Below, one piece after another: positions 24,779-34,063 of a DNA stretch of 56,449 nt. The stretch's first letter is position 1. Each line of letters begins with the position of its first letter. The notes beneath the pieces were generated by a model, which made no database searches, was not told the origin of the DNA, and saw only the letters and a list, made by a program, of their open reading frames with translations. Origin of the DNA: Lachnospiraceae bacterium YSD2013 (GTDB lineage Bacteria; Bacillota; Clostridia; Lachnospirales; Lachnospiraceae); NCBI GenBank assembly GCA_900100895.1, contig FMTX01000025.1, forward strand, positions 1 to 56,449, read 5' to 3'. The translations under genes and the position numbers were made by a program.

Positions 24779-27442
24779 TTATTTCTTGAGTGAAGCCAGT
24801 CTTTCTGTTACTTCCTTAAGCATCTGCTCATATTTAACGAGCTTGTCCTTTTCCTCCTGAACCTTGGCTGCGGGAGCCTTGGAGATGAACTTCTCGTTGT
24901 TAAGCATGCCGTTTGAACGCTTAATCTCGCCCTGAAGTCTTGCCTCTTCCTTGGTAAGACGCTCAATCTCGGCGGAGATGTCTACAAGCTCGGCGAAAGG
25001 CATGTAGAGGGTAGCACCTGCAATCACTGCTGATACTGCGTCCTCGGGGATGCCCGCCTTGTCGGCCTGAATCTCTACTTCGGAAGCGTATGCAAGTGGC
25101 TTAAAGTAAATCTCGCCGTCCTTGAAGATGTCGCGAATTGCCGATTCTCCACTTACTACGAAGACCTTAGCCTTTCTGGAAGGAGCAACGTTCATGCCGG
25201 TACGTACATTTCTGATGGAGCGAACTGCTTCCTTGATGGTCTCGATTTCTTTTTCCTCTTTGGCAAAAGAAAACTCGTCGCTATATACAGGCCATGAAGA
25301 AATCATGATGGATTCTTCTTCGTCCTGGATGGAGGTGAAGATTTCTTCTGTTACGAAGGGCATGTAAGGATGTAAGAGCTTAAGCGCATCGATACATACA
25401 TGCTTGAGGGTCCAGAGTGCTGCGTTCTTGGAAGCCTTGTCGGTGTCTGAGTAGAGACGGGGCTTAACCATTTCGATGTACCAGTCGCAGAACTCATCCC
25501 AGATGAAGTCGTAAACCTTCTGAACCGCTACGCCAAGGTCGTACTTCTCCATGTTGTCGGTAACATCCTTGATAAGGGTGTTGCAACGGGAAAGAATCCA
25601 CTTGTCTACAGGCTCGAGCTCTGCTGCCGCGGGCTTTGTGGGGTTCTCGTCGCCCATGTTCATCATGATGAAACGTGAAGCGTTCCAAATCTTATTGGCA
25701 AAGTTTCTGCTTGCCTCAACGCGCTCGTTGTAGAAACGCATGTCGTTACCGGGTGCGTTACCGGTGATAAGGGTAAGACGAAGTGCGTCTGCGCCGTAAT
25801 TATCGATAATTTCCAAAGGATCGATACCGTTGCCGAGAGACTTACTCATCTTACGTCCCTGGGAGTCTCTTACAAGACCGTGGAACAAAACGGTGCTGAA
25901 GGGCTTCTTGCCCATGTTCTCGTATCCGGAGAAGATCATTCTGATAACCCAGAAGAAGATGATGTCGTAACCGGTTACCAAAACGTCTGTGGGATAGAAG
26001 TAATCAAGGTCTTCGGTGTGCTCGGGCCAGCCTAAGGTTGAGAAAGGCCACAAAGCTGAAGAGAACCATGTATCAAGTGTATCGGGATCCTGCTCTAAGT
26101 GTGTGCATCCGCACTTGGGGCACTTGTCGGGAGCGGTTCTTGCTACGGTAACCTCACCGCACTCGGGACAGTAGTAAGCGGGAATTCTGTGTCCCCACCA
26201 GAGCTGTCTGGAGATACACCAGTCACGGATATTGTCGGTCCAGTTAAAGTAGGTCTTGTCCATTCTTTCGGGAACAAGCTTGATGTCGCCGGTCTTAACA
26301 GCTTCAACTGCGGGCTTGATAAGCTCGTCCATCTTAACGAACCACTGCTGCTTGATCATGGGCTCGATTGTAGTGCCGCAACGGTCGTGAGTACCTACGT
26401 TGTGAGTGTAGTCTTCGATGCGTACAAGAAGACCCAAATCGTCAAGTTCCTTAACGATAGCCTTTCTTGCTTCGTATCTGTCCATGCCTTCGTACTTGCC
26501 GCCGTTCTTGTTGATGGTGGCGTCGTCGTTTAAGATGTTGATTTCGGGAAGGTTGTGACGCTTACCTACTTCGAAGTCGTTAGGGTCGTGAGCGGGTGTA
26601 ATCTTAACAACACCGGTACCGAATTCCATATCTACGTAGGAATCCTCTACTACAGGGATAGGCTTGTTAACGATGGGAAGCCAAACCTGACGGCCCTTTA
26701 AGTATGTATATCTCTCGTCGTCGGGATTGATGGCTACAGCGGTATCGCCGAGCATGGTCTCGGGACGTGTGGTTGCAAACTCTAAGAATTCTGTGGTGGA
26801 AGGCTTGCCGTTCTCATCTACGAGAGGGTACTTAATGTGCCAGAAGTGGCCTGCCTGCTCCTCGTATTCAACTTCTGCATCGGAAATGGAAGTGTTACAT
26901 ACAGGGCACCAGTTGATGATACGTGAGCCCTTGTAAATCCAGCCTTTCTCGTGCATCTTGCAGAATACTTCGGTAACGGCCTTGTTACAGCCTTCGTCCA
27001 TGGTGAAACGCTCTCTGTCCCAGTCACAGGATGAACCCATCTTCTTAAGCTGGGAGATAATTCTTCCGCCGTATTCTTTCTTCCACTCCCAGGCGCGCTT
27101 AAGGAAGCCTTCGCGGCCGAGATCTTCTTTGGAAATGCCCTGCTTCTTAAGGGTCTCGATAATCTTGACCTCAGTAGCGATTGAAGCGTGGTCGGTGCCG
27201 GGCTGCCATAATGCGTTGTAGCCCTGCATTCTCTTGAATCTGATAAGGATGTCCTGCATGGTGTTGTCAAGTGCATGACCCATGTGGAGCTGTCCGGTGA
27301 TATTCGGAGGGGGAATCACGATTGTAAAGGGTTTCTTTGTCTTGTCTACTTCGGCGTGGAAGTACTTTTTATCAAGCCATTTCTGATAAATTCTGTCTTC
27401 CATCTCCTTGGGATTGTAAGTCTTTTCAAGTTCTTTTTTCAT
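24779..27442 (-). CDS. valS: Valine--tRNA ligase
   Basis: An 887-residue class I aminoacyl-tRNA synthetase. It has the HIGH-type motif [17 protein letters not shown] near residue 45, the CP1 editing domain ([15 protein letters not shown] near 225), a zinc knuckle ([20 protein letters not shown] near 418), the [10 protein letters not shown] segment, and [11 protein letters not shown] near residue 530. The C-terminus is the coiled-coil arm characteristic of ValRS (about 815-887). It loads valine onto tRNA-Val in the cytoplasm and clears mischarged threonine. The gene follows pepF by 8 bases with AGGAGG before its ATG, so it is under the valine T-box located upstream of pepF. Confidence 0.97.
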   Translation of the reverse strand: MKKELEKTYNPKEMEDRIYQKWLDKKYFHAEVDKTKKPFTIVIPPPNITGQLHMGHALDNTMQDILIRFKRMQGYNALWQPGTDHASIATEVKIIETLKKQGISKEDLGREGFLKRAWEWKKEYGGRIISQLKKMGSSCDWDRERFTMDEGCNKAVTEVFCKMHEKGWIYKGSRIINWCPVCNTSISDAEVEYEEQAGHFWHIKYPLVDENGKPSTTEFLEFATTRPETMLGDTAVAINPDDERYTYLKGRQVWLPIVNKPIPVVEDSYVDMEFGTGVVKITPAHDPNDFEVGKRHNLPEINILNDDATINKNGGKYEGMDRYEARKAIVKELDDLGLLVRIEDYTHNVGTHDRCGTTIEPMIKQQWFVKMDELIKPAVEAVKTGDIKLVPERMDKTYFNWTDNIRDWCISRQLWWGHRIPAYYCPECGEVTVARTAPDKCPKCGCTHLEQDPDTLDTWFSSALWPFSTLGWPEHTEDLDYFYPTDVLVTGYDIIFFWVIRMIFSGYENMGKKPFSTVLFHGLVRDSQGRKMSKSLGNGIDPLEIIDNYGADALRLTLITGNAPGNDMRFYNERVEASRNFANKIWNASRFIMMNMGDENPTKPAAAELEPVDKWILSRCNTLIKDVTDNMEKYDLGVAVQKVYDFIWDEFCDWYIEMVKPRLYSDTDKASKNAALWTLKHVCIDALKLLHPYMPFVTEEIFTSIQDEEESIMISSWPVYSDEFSFAKEEKEIETIKEAVRSIRNVRTGMNVAPSRKAKVFVVSGESAIRDIFKDGEIYFKPLAYASEVEIQADKAGIPEDAVSAVIAGATLYMPFAELVDISAEIERLTKEEARLQGEIKRSNGMLNNEKFISKAPAAKVQEEKDKLVKYEQMLKEVTERLASLKK

Positions 27443-27450
27443 ATATCCTC

Positions 27451-29247
27451 CTAAATTAGTGCTTCAAGTTCGTCAATAATCTCACCGAAGGTCTCAAGTG
27501 CCGCATCGATGGGAGCTGCCGTGGTAAGGTCTACGCCGGCAATCTTTAAAAGTTCAACAGGCGCATCTGTGCATCCGCTTGATAAGAACTTCTTGTAAGC
27601 CTTGACTGCGGGCTCGCCTTCCTTGAGGATGCGCTTGGCGATTGCCACTGCCGCACAGAAGCTTGTTGCGTACTGATATACATAAAAGTTGTAATAGAAG
27701 TGCGGGATTCTTGCCCACTCCCATGAAATTTCCTCGTCGGAAATCATGTCTTTGCCGTAGTACTTCTCGTTGATTTCTTTGTACAATTTGCAAAGATTCT
27801 CGGCGTTAAGGCTCTCACCCTTCTCCTGCATCTCGTTGGTAAGCATTTCGAACTCTGCAAACTGAGTCTGGCGGAACACCGTACCCTTGAAGGAGTCGAG
27901 GTAGTGGTTAAGAAGGTATGCTCTGCGCTTCTTGTCCGTTGTGTTCTTAAGGAGATACTCCAAAAGAAGGATTTCGTTACAAGTAGATGCTACCTCTGCC
28001 ACAAAAATCTTGTATTCGCTGTAGATGAAGGGCTGTGCATTGTTGGAGTACCATGAATGCATTGAGTGGCCCATCTCGTGAATCAATGTAAACATTGCAT
28101 CGAGAGAGTTGTTGTAGTTAAGAAGCATGTACGGATGTGTACCGTATGCGCAGTCGGAATATGCGCCGCCTCTCTTGCCCTTGTTCTCATATACGTCACA
28201 CCAGCGGTTCTTGAAGGCTTCTTTGACCACGTCGGTGTAGTCGGTGCCGAGAACCTTGAGTGCCTTGAGGACGGTCTTCTGAGCTTCCTCATAAGGAACT
28301 TCCACTGCGGCGTCGGGAATCATGGGTGTATAAATATCATACATATGAAGTTCTTTGACCTTCAGGCATTTCTTACGTAAAGCCACGTATCTGTGAAGCT
28401 TGGGAAGATTCTTGTTAACGCTGTCCACAAGGTTCTTGTATACTTCGGGAGATACGTTATTTTTGTCTACCGCTGCAACAAGGTTCGAAGGGTAATTTCT
28501 GAGCTTGGACTTAAACATTCTGGTCTTAACCTCAGCGGAATAAGTAGCGGCCAAAGTGTTCAAATACTGCTTGTAAGTCTTGTAATAGTTCTTGAAGGTA
28601 TCCCTTCTCACTCTTCTGTCTGCGGATTCAAGCAGATGTACGAAACGACCGTCGGTAATGCGCACCTTCTCGCCGTTTTCGTCCTTGATGTAAGGGAACT
28701 CAATGTCAACATTGGTGAATGCTTCGTAGATTTCACCGGGGGTTGCCGCCATCTCGCCGGTCATTGCCACGACTTTCTCAAGCTCGGCACTTAATGTGTG
28801 ATCCTTGAGTCGTCTCACTTCTTTAATGTATTTGTCGTAAAAAGCAAGCTTCTTTTCTTCTTTAACAAATTTCTCAATCTTGGCATCATCGCAGGCGAGT
28901 ATCTCGGGATCGATAAAAGCAATCTTGCCGGCAACTTCCACCCAGAGTGACATCATCTTCTGATTCATGGACAGGTGCTTGGAATTACCCTGGTCCTCAT
29001 CAAATAATCTTGCGGTGTAGCGATATGCCTTCTCAACCGTCTCCATAAGCTCTGCGCCTGTATCAAGCACTGTAAGAAGGTTCTTAGCGCTTGCACAGCA
29101 CTTTCCTTCGTACTGAGCCACTTTCTCGGTCAGCTCGTTAATCTTCTCGACATCCTTCTTCCAATCTGCTTCGGTCTTATACATGTCTTTGACGTTCCAT
29201 GTATATTTCTTATCGACTTCGCTTCTTGACTTAAGTTCTTCTGCCAT
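27451..29247 (-). CDS. pepF: Oligoendopeptidase F
   Basis: A 598-residue zinc metallopeptidase of family M3 with the active-site motif [13 protein letters not shown] near residue 385 and a further Glu downstream ([11 protein letters not shown]). Length and N-terminal helical domain fit the PepF/PepB family. The enzyme is cytoplasmic and cuts peptides of about 7-20 residues, feeding amino acids back to protein synthesis. It lacks a signal peptide. The ATG has AAGGAGG upstream. The gene is first in a two-gene operon with valS and follows a valine T-box, so it should be induced when valine is scarce. Confidence 0.95.
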   Translation of the reverse strand: MAEELKSRSEVDKKYTWNVKDMYKTEADWKKDVEKINELTEKVAQYEGKCCASAKNLLTVLDTGAELMETVEKAYRYTARLFDEDQGNSKHLSMNQKMMSLWVEVAGKIAFIDPEILACDDAKIEKFVKEEKKLAFYDKYIKEVRRLKDHTLSAELEKVVAMTGEMAATPGEIYEAFTNVDIEFPYIKDENGEKVRITDGRFVHLLESADRRVRRDTFKNYYKTYKQYLNTLAATYSAEVKTRMFKSKLRNYPSNLVAAVDKNNVSPEVYKNLVDSVNKNLPKLHRYVALRKKCLKVKELHMYDIYTPMIPDAAVEVPYEEAQKTVLKALKVLGTDYTDVVKEAFKNRWCDVYENKGKRGGAYSDCAYGTHPYMLLNYNNSLDAMFTLIHEMGHSMHSWYSNNAQPFIYSEYKIFVAEVASTCNEILLLEYLLKNTTDKKRRAYLLNHYLDSFKGTVFRQTQFAEFEMLTNEMQEKGESLNAENLCKLYKEINEKYYGKDMISDEEISWEWARIPHFYYNFYVYQYATSFCAAVAIAKRILKEGEPAVKAYKKFLSSGCTDAPVELLKIAGVDLTTAAPIDAALETFGEIIDELEALI

Positions 29248-29289
29248 CTTAATCCTCCTTAATCTTCTTCTCTAATCTTCTTTATGCAA

Positions 29290-29551
29290 CAAAAAAGCCC
29301 TCTGTCGACTGTTAATCGACAAAGGGCGTATAATACGCGGTACCACCTTTGTTCATGCATGCCTCGCGGCATACACCTCTTCAACTCCTAACAGAGCCTG
29401 CCCTGTAACGTGAGCTCACGGAAACGGTTACTGAAATTTCGCCGAATCGGTTCAAAAGCTACCTTCCGCATCATCCGTTCAAGCGCTTTCACCGACCGCG
29501 CTCTCTCTGGGAACTTAGGATACGTACTCCTCTTTCTCATCACCTTTATTG
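29290..29551 (-). promoter_or_regulatory. T-box leader, valine specific
   Basis: On the minus strand the T-box AAGGTGGTACCGCG (plus positions 29336-29349) precedes a terminator hairpin: GCCCTTTGTCGA/TCGACAGAGGGC (about 29297-29326) followed by TTTTTTG. A specifier-loop pattern GAA-G-GTA-G places a GTA valine codon at 29460-29462, in the same pattern as in the phenylalanine leader of this window and in agreement with valS as a downstream gene. The promoter is just upstream. Uncharged tRNA-Val should allow transcription of pepF and valS. Stem I was not folded; the limits are approximate. Confidence 0.92.
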
Positions 29552-29556
29552 CGTAG

Positions 29557-29585
29557 ATAATAACACCGCCATAAACGGTTGTCAA
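29557..29585 (-). promoter_or_regulatory. Promoter of the valine T-box transcript
   Basis: On the minus strand a consensus TTGACA (29580-29585), a 17-bp spacer and TATTAT (29557-29562). It lies 4 bases after the stop codon of the acetyltransferase gene. Confidence 0.85.
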
Positions 29586-29589
29586 CACA

Positions 29590-30156
29590 TCATTTCTTCT
29601 TACCCGTAACGGACTCGCGGTATTTTCTCTCCTTAAAGTCCATGGAGCCGCCGAGAATAACCGCCACGAACACGCCTACACCGAGGCCTGCCCAACCGTT
29701 GTTGAACACAAATCCCAGTATAAGCCCGGCAATAATACCGATAATAAGGTGCACGCCGGTCCAGGCGGTCTTTTGCTTTACAATCGAGTAATTCTCGATA
29801 AAACGCGTTCCGTCTCTGAATACGAAGCCCGCCTTCTGAAGTGCCATAATATAAGCGCTGTTCTCGTGCTCGGCCGTCGTCTGAATCTCGAACACATTCC
29901 TATGGTAGAACGCCCACTCCGTCATGAGCCTCAACGCCTGAGTGCCGTAGCCCTGATTGCGGTAGTGAATGTTCGGAATCTCTATGGAAATCGGCACGGT
30001 TCCCGCCTTCTTCTCTCCGGCAAAAGAAACCCATCCGATTACTTCCTTCTCGCCGTCCTTGATATGAATAATCCATGGCTCTTCCCAGAGATTGTCATCA
30101 TTGGACGGAACGATAAAAATCTTGTCGCCTTTTAATAAATTCTTGGATTTGGCCAT
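29590..30156 (-). CDS. GNAT acetyltransferase with C-terminal membrane anchor
   Basis: A 188-residue protein. Residues about 15-130 form a GNAT-type acyltransferase domain: EVIGWVSF, the acetyl-CoA loop region IHYRNQGYGTQAL, and the C-terminal block SAYIMALQKAGFVFRDGTRF. Residues about 138-178 add one long or two short hydrophobic helices (GVHLIIGIIAGLILGFVF, AGLGVGVFVAVILGG) and a basic tail SVTGKKK. A membrane-tethered GNAT is unusual. It follows the two ABC exporter half-transporters by 18 bases, suggesting co-transcription; modification of the exported compound or self-protection is possible but speculative. Confidence 0.8.
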   Translation of the reverse strand: MAKSKNLLKGDKIFIVPSNDDNLWEEPWIIHIKDGEKEVIGWVSFAGEKKAGTVPISIEIPNIHYRNQGYGTQALRLMTEWAFYHRNVFEIQTTAEHENSAYIMALQKAGFVFRDGTRFIENYSIVKQKTAWTGVHLIIGIIAGLILGFVFNNGWAGLGVGVFVAVILGGSMDFKERKYRESVTGKKK

Positions 30157-30174
30157 AACCTCACCCCCGTAGGA

Positions 30175-32049
30175 CTAATCCAGTTCTTTCTTACCTGTAT
30201 AGAGTTCGTAATAGCGGCCCTTCTGCATAAGCAGATCGTCGTGGTCGCCTCGCTCGATAATCTCGCCGTTCTCAAGCACGATGATGGCATTGGCATTGCG
30301 GACGGTAGAAAGTCTGTGAGCGATTACGATTGTGGTACGGGTCTTCATAAGTCTGTCCATGCCGTGCTCGATGTGACGCTCCGTACGGGTATCAACCGAG
30401 GAAGTCGCTTCGTCGAGGATAAGGATGGGAGCCTTGGAGATAGCCGCTCTTGCAATGTTAAGAAGCTGTCTCTGGCCTTGACTTAAGTTAGCACCGTCTC
30501 CTTCAAGCATTGTATCATATCCGTTCTCAAGACGCATGATAAAAGAATGTGCGCTGGCGAGCTTGGCTGCCTCTACAACTTCTTCGTCGGTGGCATCGAG
30601 TCTGCCGTAACGGATATTCTCACGCACGGTGCCGCTGAATAAATGAGTATCCTGAAGCACCATTGCGATGTTCTGTCTTAAGTAATCACGCTTAAGGTGA
30701 CGGATATCGATACCGTCGATGCTAATGGAGCCATCATCAATATCATAGAATCTTGTAATAAGGTTCGTAATTGTCGTCTTACCCGCACCGGTGGAACCCA
30801 CAAGCGCAATCTTCTGACCGGGCTTAGCGTAGAAAGAAACATTCTTAAGAATAGTCTTCTCGGGTACATATCCGAAGGTTACGTTGTTAAGAATAATCTC
30901 ACCGCGAAGACTCTCGGGAGCAAGTGCATCATCACTGTCGGGAAGCTCGGGAGGAGTATCCATAGCATCGAATACACGCTCCGCACCTGCAAGAGCCGAG
31001 AAGATTTCGGTCACCTGCATGGAAAGCTCATTGATAGGACGAGAGAACTGTCTTGAATATCCTGCGAAGATTGTAAGTCCGCCGATATCAAAGCCTCTCA
31101 ATACGCAGAGCAAACCGCCCACAACAGATACGATAGTGTAAGACATCTGTCCGAGGTTACCCATTACAGGTCCCATGATTCCGCCGAAGAACTGAGCCTT
31201 CAACTGCTTGTTACGAAGGTCTGCGTTAAGATAATCAAACTCATCCCCCGCAGCTCTCTCGTGGTTAAACACCTTAACAACCTTCTGGCCGGAAATGGTC
31301 TCCTCGACATAACCGTTAAGTGAACCGAGTGCCGCCTGCTGCTGTTTATAATACTTTCTGGATTTTTTGGCTACAAAACCTGCTGCCTTAACCATGACAG
31401 GTGTCATGAAAATAGTTACAAGTGCCAGAATCCAGTTGGTGTAAAACATAAGGAACATGGTACCAATCAGCGAAATAATACCTGAAATAATGGATACCAC
31501 AGTGTTGTTAAGCATGTTGCCGACAGTATCGACGTCGTTGGTAAAACGGCTCATGATATCGCCGGTGTCATTGGTATCGTAATACTTAAGAGGGAGTCTT
31601 CCGACTTTCTTAAACAAATCGTTTCTGATTCTCTCAAGCGCGCCCTGCGACACACCTATCATAATTCTCTGGTAAGCGTACTGGGCAATAATGCCCGTCG
31701 CATACAAAAGAGCCATCACGCCGAGACCCTTCGCAAGAATCGCCACGGTTCCCGTACCGTCGGTAAGAGAGTTCATGACAGGTCTCAACACGTAAGTTCC
31801 CGCAAGGTTAGTAAGTGAACTGATTACTACCAGCAAAAGAACAATTACAATCTTCCACGTATCTTTCTTAATATAGGAGAATAATCTTCCGATGCTCTCC
31901 TTGGTGTTCTTAGGCTTGCCTACCTTACCCGCGGGGCCTCGTCCGCCGCCGGGTCCGTGACGCATCATGTCGCCCTCATGAGCCTTCATGTATTCTTCGT
32001 TTTTCTTCTTATACTTAAGATCGAGGCGTTCAAATGTCTTAGCGTCCAC
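30175..32049 (-). CDS. ABC exporter half-transporter, consensus Walker B
   Basis: A 624-residue fusion of a six-helix transmembrane domain (about 60-360) and a nucleotide-binding domain (about 385-620). Walker A is GSTGAGKTT, Walker B LILDEATSSVD with the catalytic Glu, and the switch is IAHRLST. The signature is LSQGQRQ instead of LSGGQ. The N-terminus has a glycine-rich extension (MMRHGPGGGRGPAG). It starts with GTG in the overlap TAGTG with the stop of the upstream half-transporter. The complementary sequence changes in the two proteins show that they form a heterodimer of the BmrCD/TmrAB type with one active and one degenerate ATP site. Substrate is unknown; multidrug or lipid export is typical. 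Confidence 0.93.
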   Translation of the reverse strand: MDAKTFERLDLKYKKKNEEYMKAHEGDMMRHGPGGGRGPAGKVGKPKNTKESIGRLFSYIKKDTWKIVIVLLLVVISSLTNLAGTYVLRPVMNSLTDGTGTVAILAKGLGVMALLYATGIIAQYAYQRIMIGVSQGALERIRNDLFKKVGRLPLKYYDTNDTGDIMSRFTNDVDTVGNMLNNTVVSIISGIISLIGTMFLMFYTNWILALVTIFMTPVMVKAAGFVAKKSRKYYKQQQAALGSLNGYVEETISGQKVVKVFNHERAAGDEFDYLNADLRNKQLKAQFFGGIMGPVMGNLGQMSYTIVSVVGGLLCVLRGFDIGGLTIFAGYSRQFSRPINELSMQVTEIFSALAGAERVFDAMDTPPELPDSDDALAPESLRGEIILNNVTFGYVPEKTILKNVSFYAKPGQKIALVGSTGAGKTTITNLITRFYDIDDGSISIDGIDIRHLKRDYLRQNIAMVLQDTHLFSGTVRENIRYGRLDATDEEVVEAAKLASAHSFIMRLENGYDTMLEGDGANLSQGQRQLLNIARAAISKAPILILDEATSSVDTRTERHIEHGMDRLMKTRTTIVIAHRLSTVRNANAIIVLENGEIIERGDHDDLLMQKGRYYELYTGKKELD

Positions 32050-33782
32050 TATGAAACCACCTCCTTATCCATCTGTGATAAGTAGATTTCTTCATAAGCC
32101 TCGCAGTTCTTCATAAGCTCTGCATGATTGCCTATGCCCACAATCTTACCATCGTCTATAACAATAATCTTGTCCGCTTCAATTACGGAAGTAATACGTT
32201 GCGCAATAATAATCTTGGTGGTCTCCGGGCAGAACTCCTTAAAGTTCTTTCTGATTAAAGCCTCTGTCGCAGTATCAACCGCGCTGGTGGAGTCATCCAG
32301 AATCAAAATCTTAGGCTTCTTAAGAAGCGCTCTTGCGATACAAAGTCTCTGCTTCTGACCGCCGGACACGTTAACGCCGCCCTGGCCGAGGTCCATCTCA
32401 TAGCCCTCGGGGAAGCTTGATACGAAGCCGTCCGCCTGAGCCATACCGGCCACTTTCTTAATTTCTTCTTCGGTAGCTTCTTCGTCACCCCACTTTAAGT
32501 TCTCCATGATGGAGCCTGAGAACAGCACGTTCTTTTGCAGTACCATGGATACGGACTCGCGGAGATTGTAAAGCGAGTAATCCTTAACATCAATACCGTC
32601 CACAAGAACAGAACCTGCGTCGGGGTCGTAGAGTCTCGGAATCATCGACACAAGTGTCGTCTTACCGGAACCTGTGGAACCGATAATGCCGACGGTCTCG
32701 CCCGCATTAATCTTAAAGCTTATCTTATCAAGAACAGGGTCCTCCGAGTTCTTGTAATATCTGAAAGAAACGTCCTTAAACTCAATCTCGCCGCGCTCAA
32801 CCGTAGCCTCGGGACACTTGGCATCATCGTCGGTGATATCGGGCTTGCAGTCGATAATCTCGTTAATACGTCTTGCGGAAGCAATCGCACGGGAGCTCTG
32901 AAGCACGATGAATGAAGACATCATAAGCGCGATAAGAATCTGCACAACGTATGTGGTGAACGCAGTCAAATCTCCGATAGGCATATCGCCCACAAGAATC
33001 TGCTTACCGCCGAACCACACAACCGCAAGAGTCGTCACGTTCATGGCAAGTCCCATAAGGGGCATCGTGGTAATCATGACGCGGAATGCGCGAAGCGAAG
33101 ATTCCTTCAAATCGCTGTTGGCGTTCTCGAACTTCTCCTGCTCATGGTCGCCGCGCACGAATGATTTAATGACACGGATGTTGGTAACCGCTTCACGAAC
33201 CGTCGCGTTAAGCTTATCAATCTTCTCCTGCAAAATCTGGAATCTGGGGAACGCAGTCTTGATAACGATTACGATAATAACAATAAGAAACGGAATGATA
33301 AAAAGAATGACCATGGCAAGCTGCGCATTCTTCACAAATGCCATGATAACCGCACCGATTAACATACCCGGCGCCCTGAGAAGCATTCTAAGCATCATGT
33401 TTACAAGGTTCTGAACCTGCGTTACGTCGTTGGTAAGTCTTGTAACGAGTGAACCCGTGCTGAACTTATCGATATCGGCAAAAGAAAACTTCTGAACATT
33501 GTCAAAAGCATCTTTTCTCAAATCTGCCGCAAAATTGATGGAGGCCTTGGCACCGAAATACGCGCCGCCCACACCGCCTGCGGCCATAAAAAGAATGAAC
33601 ACAATCATCATTGCGCCGATTTTAAAAATCATGGATACGTCGCCCGGCACAACACCGTCATTAATGATGCGCGCCATAAGGGACGGAAGCACTATCTCAC
33701 CGAGCACTTCGACCATCATAAGAATCGGGCATAAGATGAAAGCCGTCTTGTATGGTTTGATATACTTTAAATATCTTTTCAT
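32049..33782 (-). CDS. ABC exporter half-transporter, degenerate Walker B
   Basis: A 577-residue half-transporter with six membrane helices (about 15-310) and a nucleotide-binding domain. Walker A is GSTGSGKTT, the signature is the consensus VSGGQKQ, but Walker B reads LILDDSTSAVD, with Asp in place of the catalytic Glu, and the switch region is IAQRITS, with Gln instead of His. These are the standard changes of the non-hydrolysing site in heterodimeric exporters, matched by the altered signature LSQGQ in the partner. ATG with AAGGAAAG upstream. First gene of the operon with the partner subunit and the acetyltransferase. Confidence 0.93.
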   Translation of the reverse strand: MKRYLKYIKPYKTAFILCPILMMVEVLGEIVLPSLMARIINDGVVPGDVSMIFKIGAMMIVFILFMAAGGVGGAYFGAKASINFAADLRKDAFDNVQKFSFADIDKFSTGSLVTRLTNDVTQVQNLVNMMLRMLLRAPGMLIGAVIMAFVKNAQLAMVILFIIPFLIVIIVIVIKTAFPRFQILQEKIDKLNATVREAVTNIRVIKSFVRGDHEQEKFENANSDLKESSLRAFRVMITTMPLMGLAMNVTTLAVVWFGGKQILVGDMPIGDLTAFTTYVVQILIALMMSSFIVLQSSRAIASARRINEIIDCKPDITDDDAKCPEATVERGEIEFKDVSFRYYKNSEDPVLDKISFKINAGETVGIIGSTGSGKTTLVSMIPRLYDPDAGSVLVDGIDVKDYSLYNLRESVSMVLQKNVLFSGSIMENLKWGDEEATEEEIKKVAGMAQADGFVSSFPEGYEMDLGQGGVNVSGGQKQRLCIARALLKKPKILILDDSTSAVDTATEALIRKNFKEFCPETTKIIIAQRITSVIEADKIIVIDDGKIVGIGNHAELMKNCEAYEEIYLSQMDKEVVS

Positions 33783-33814
33783 AGCTTTCTTTCCTTCCTG
33801 ACAATACAGTATAT

Positions 33815-33843
33815 AGTTTAGATTTTTTAAAATTTAAAGTCAA
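33815..33843 (-). promoter_or_regulatory. Probable promoter of the ABC exporter operon
   Basis: On the minus strand TTGACT (33838-33843), a 17-bp spacer and TAAACT (33815-33820). Just upstream is the palindrome TAAAACGTTTTA (33845-33856), which resembles the centre of a LacI/CcpA-type operator but matches the cre consensus poorly. The region up to 34063 is AT-rich and otherwise holds only the leader of the divergent gene. Confidence 0.5.
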
Positions 33844-34004
33844 TTAAAACGTTTTACAGTTTTCAAAACTTTAATAAATGGGCATATTTTTCTTTTGACA
33901 CACGCATCACTTTCTTTGAGCAAAAATTTCCTAATACATTTTTACGAAAAATGTTGAAAAAATGGTTTTATTCTTCGCAAATTAATGGTAAAATGTTAAA
34001 CGGT

Positions 34005-34022
34005 TACACTTTGGGGAGTGTA
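34005..34022. other. Dyad in the leader of the sensor-GGDEF gene
   Basis: TACACT and AGTGTA flank the 6-base spacer TTGGGG, about 40 bases before the start codon of the sensor-GGDEF gene. It could be an operator or a small RNA hairpin. A second short complement (AGGT/ACCT) surrounds the ribosome binding site region. Confidence 0.3.
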
Positions 34023-34063
34023 CGTATCTGATTTGGGAGTTTTTGTGAAGGTGGTTACTACCT

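Noticed and set aside
33845-33856. TAAAACGTTTTA as a CcpA cre site
   Set aside because: The centre fits but three of the conserved outer positions do not match the cre consensus.
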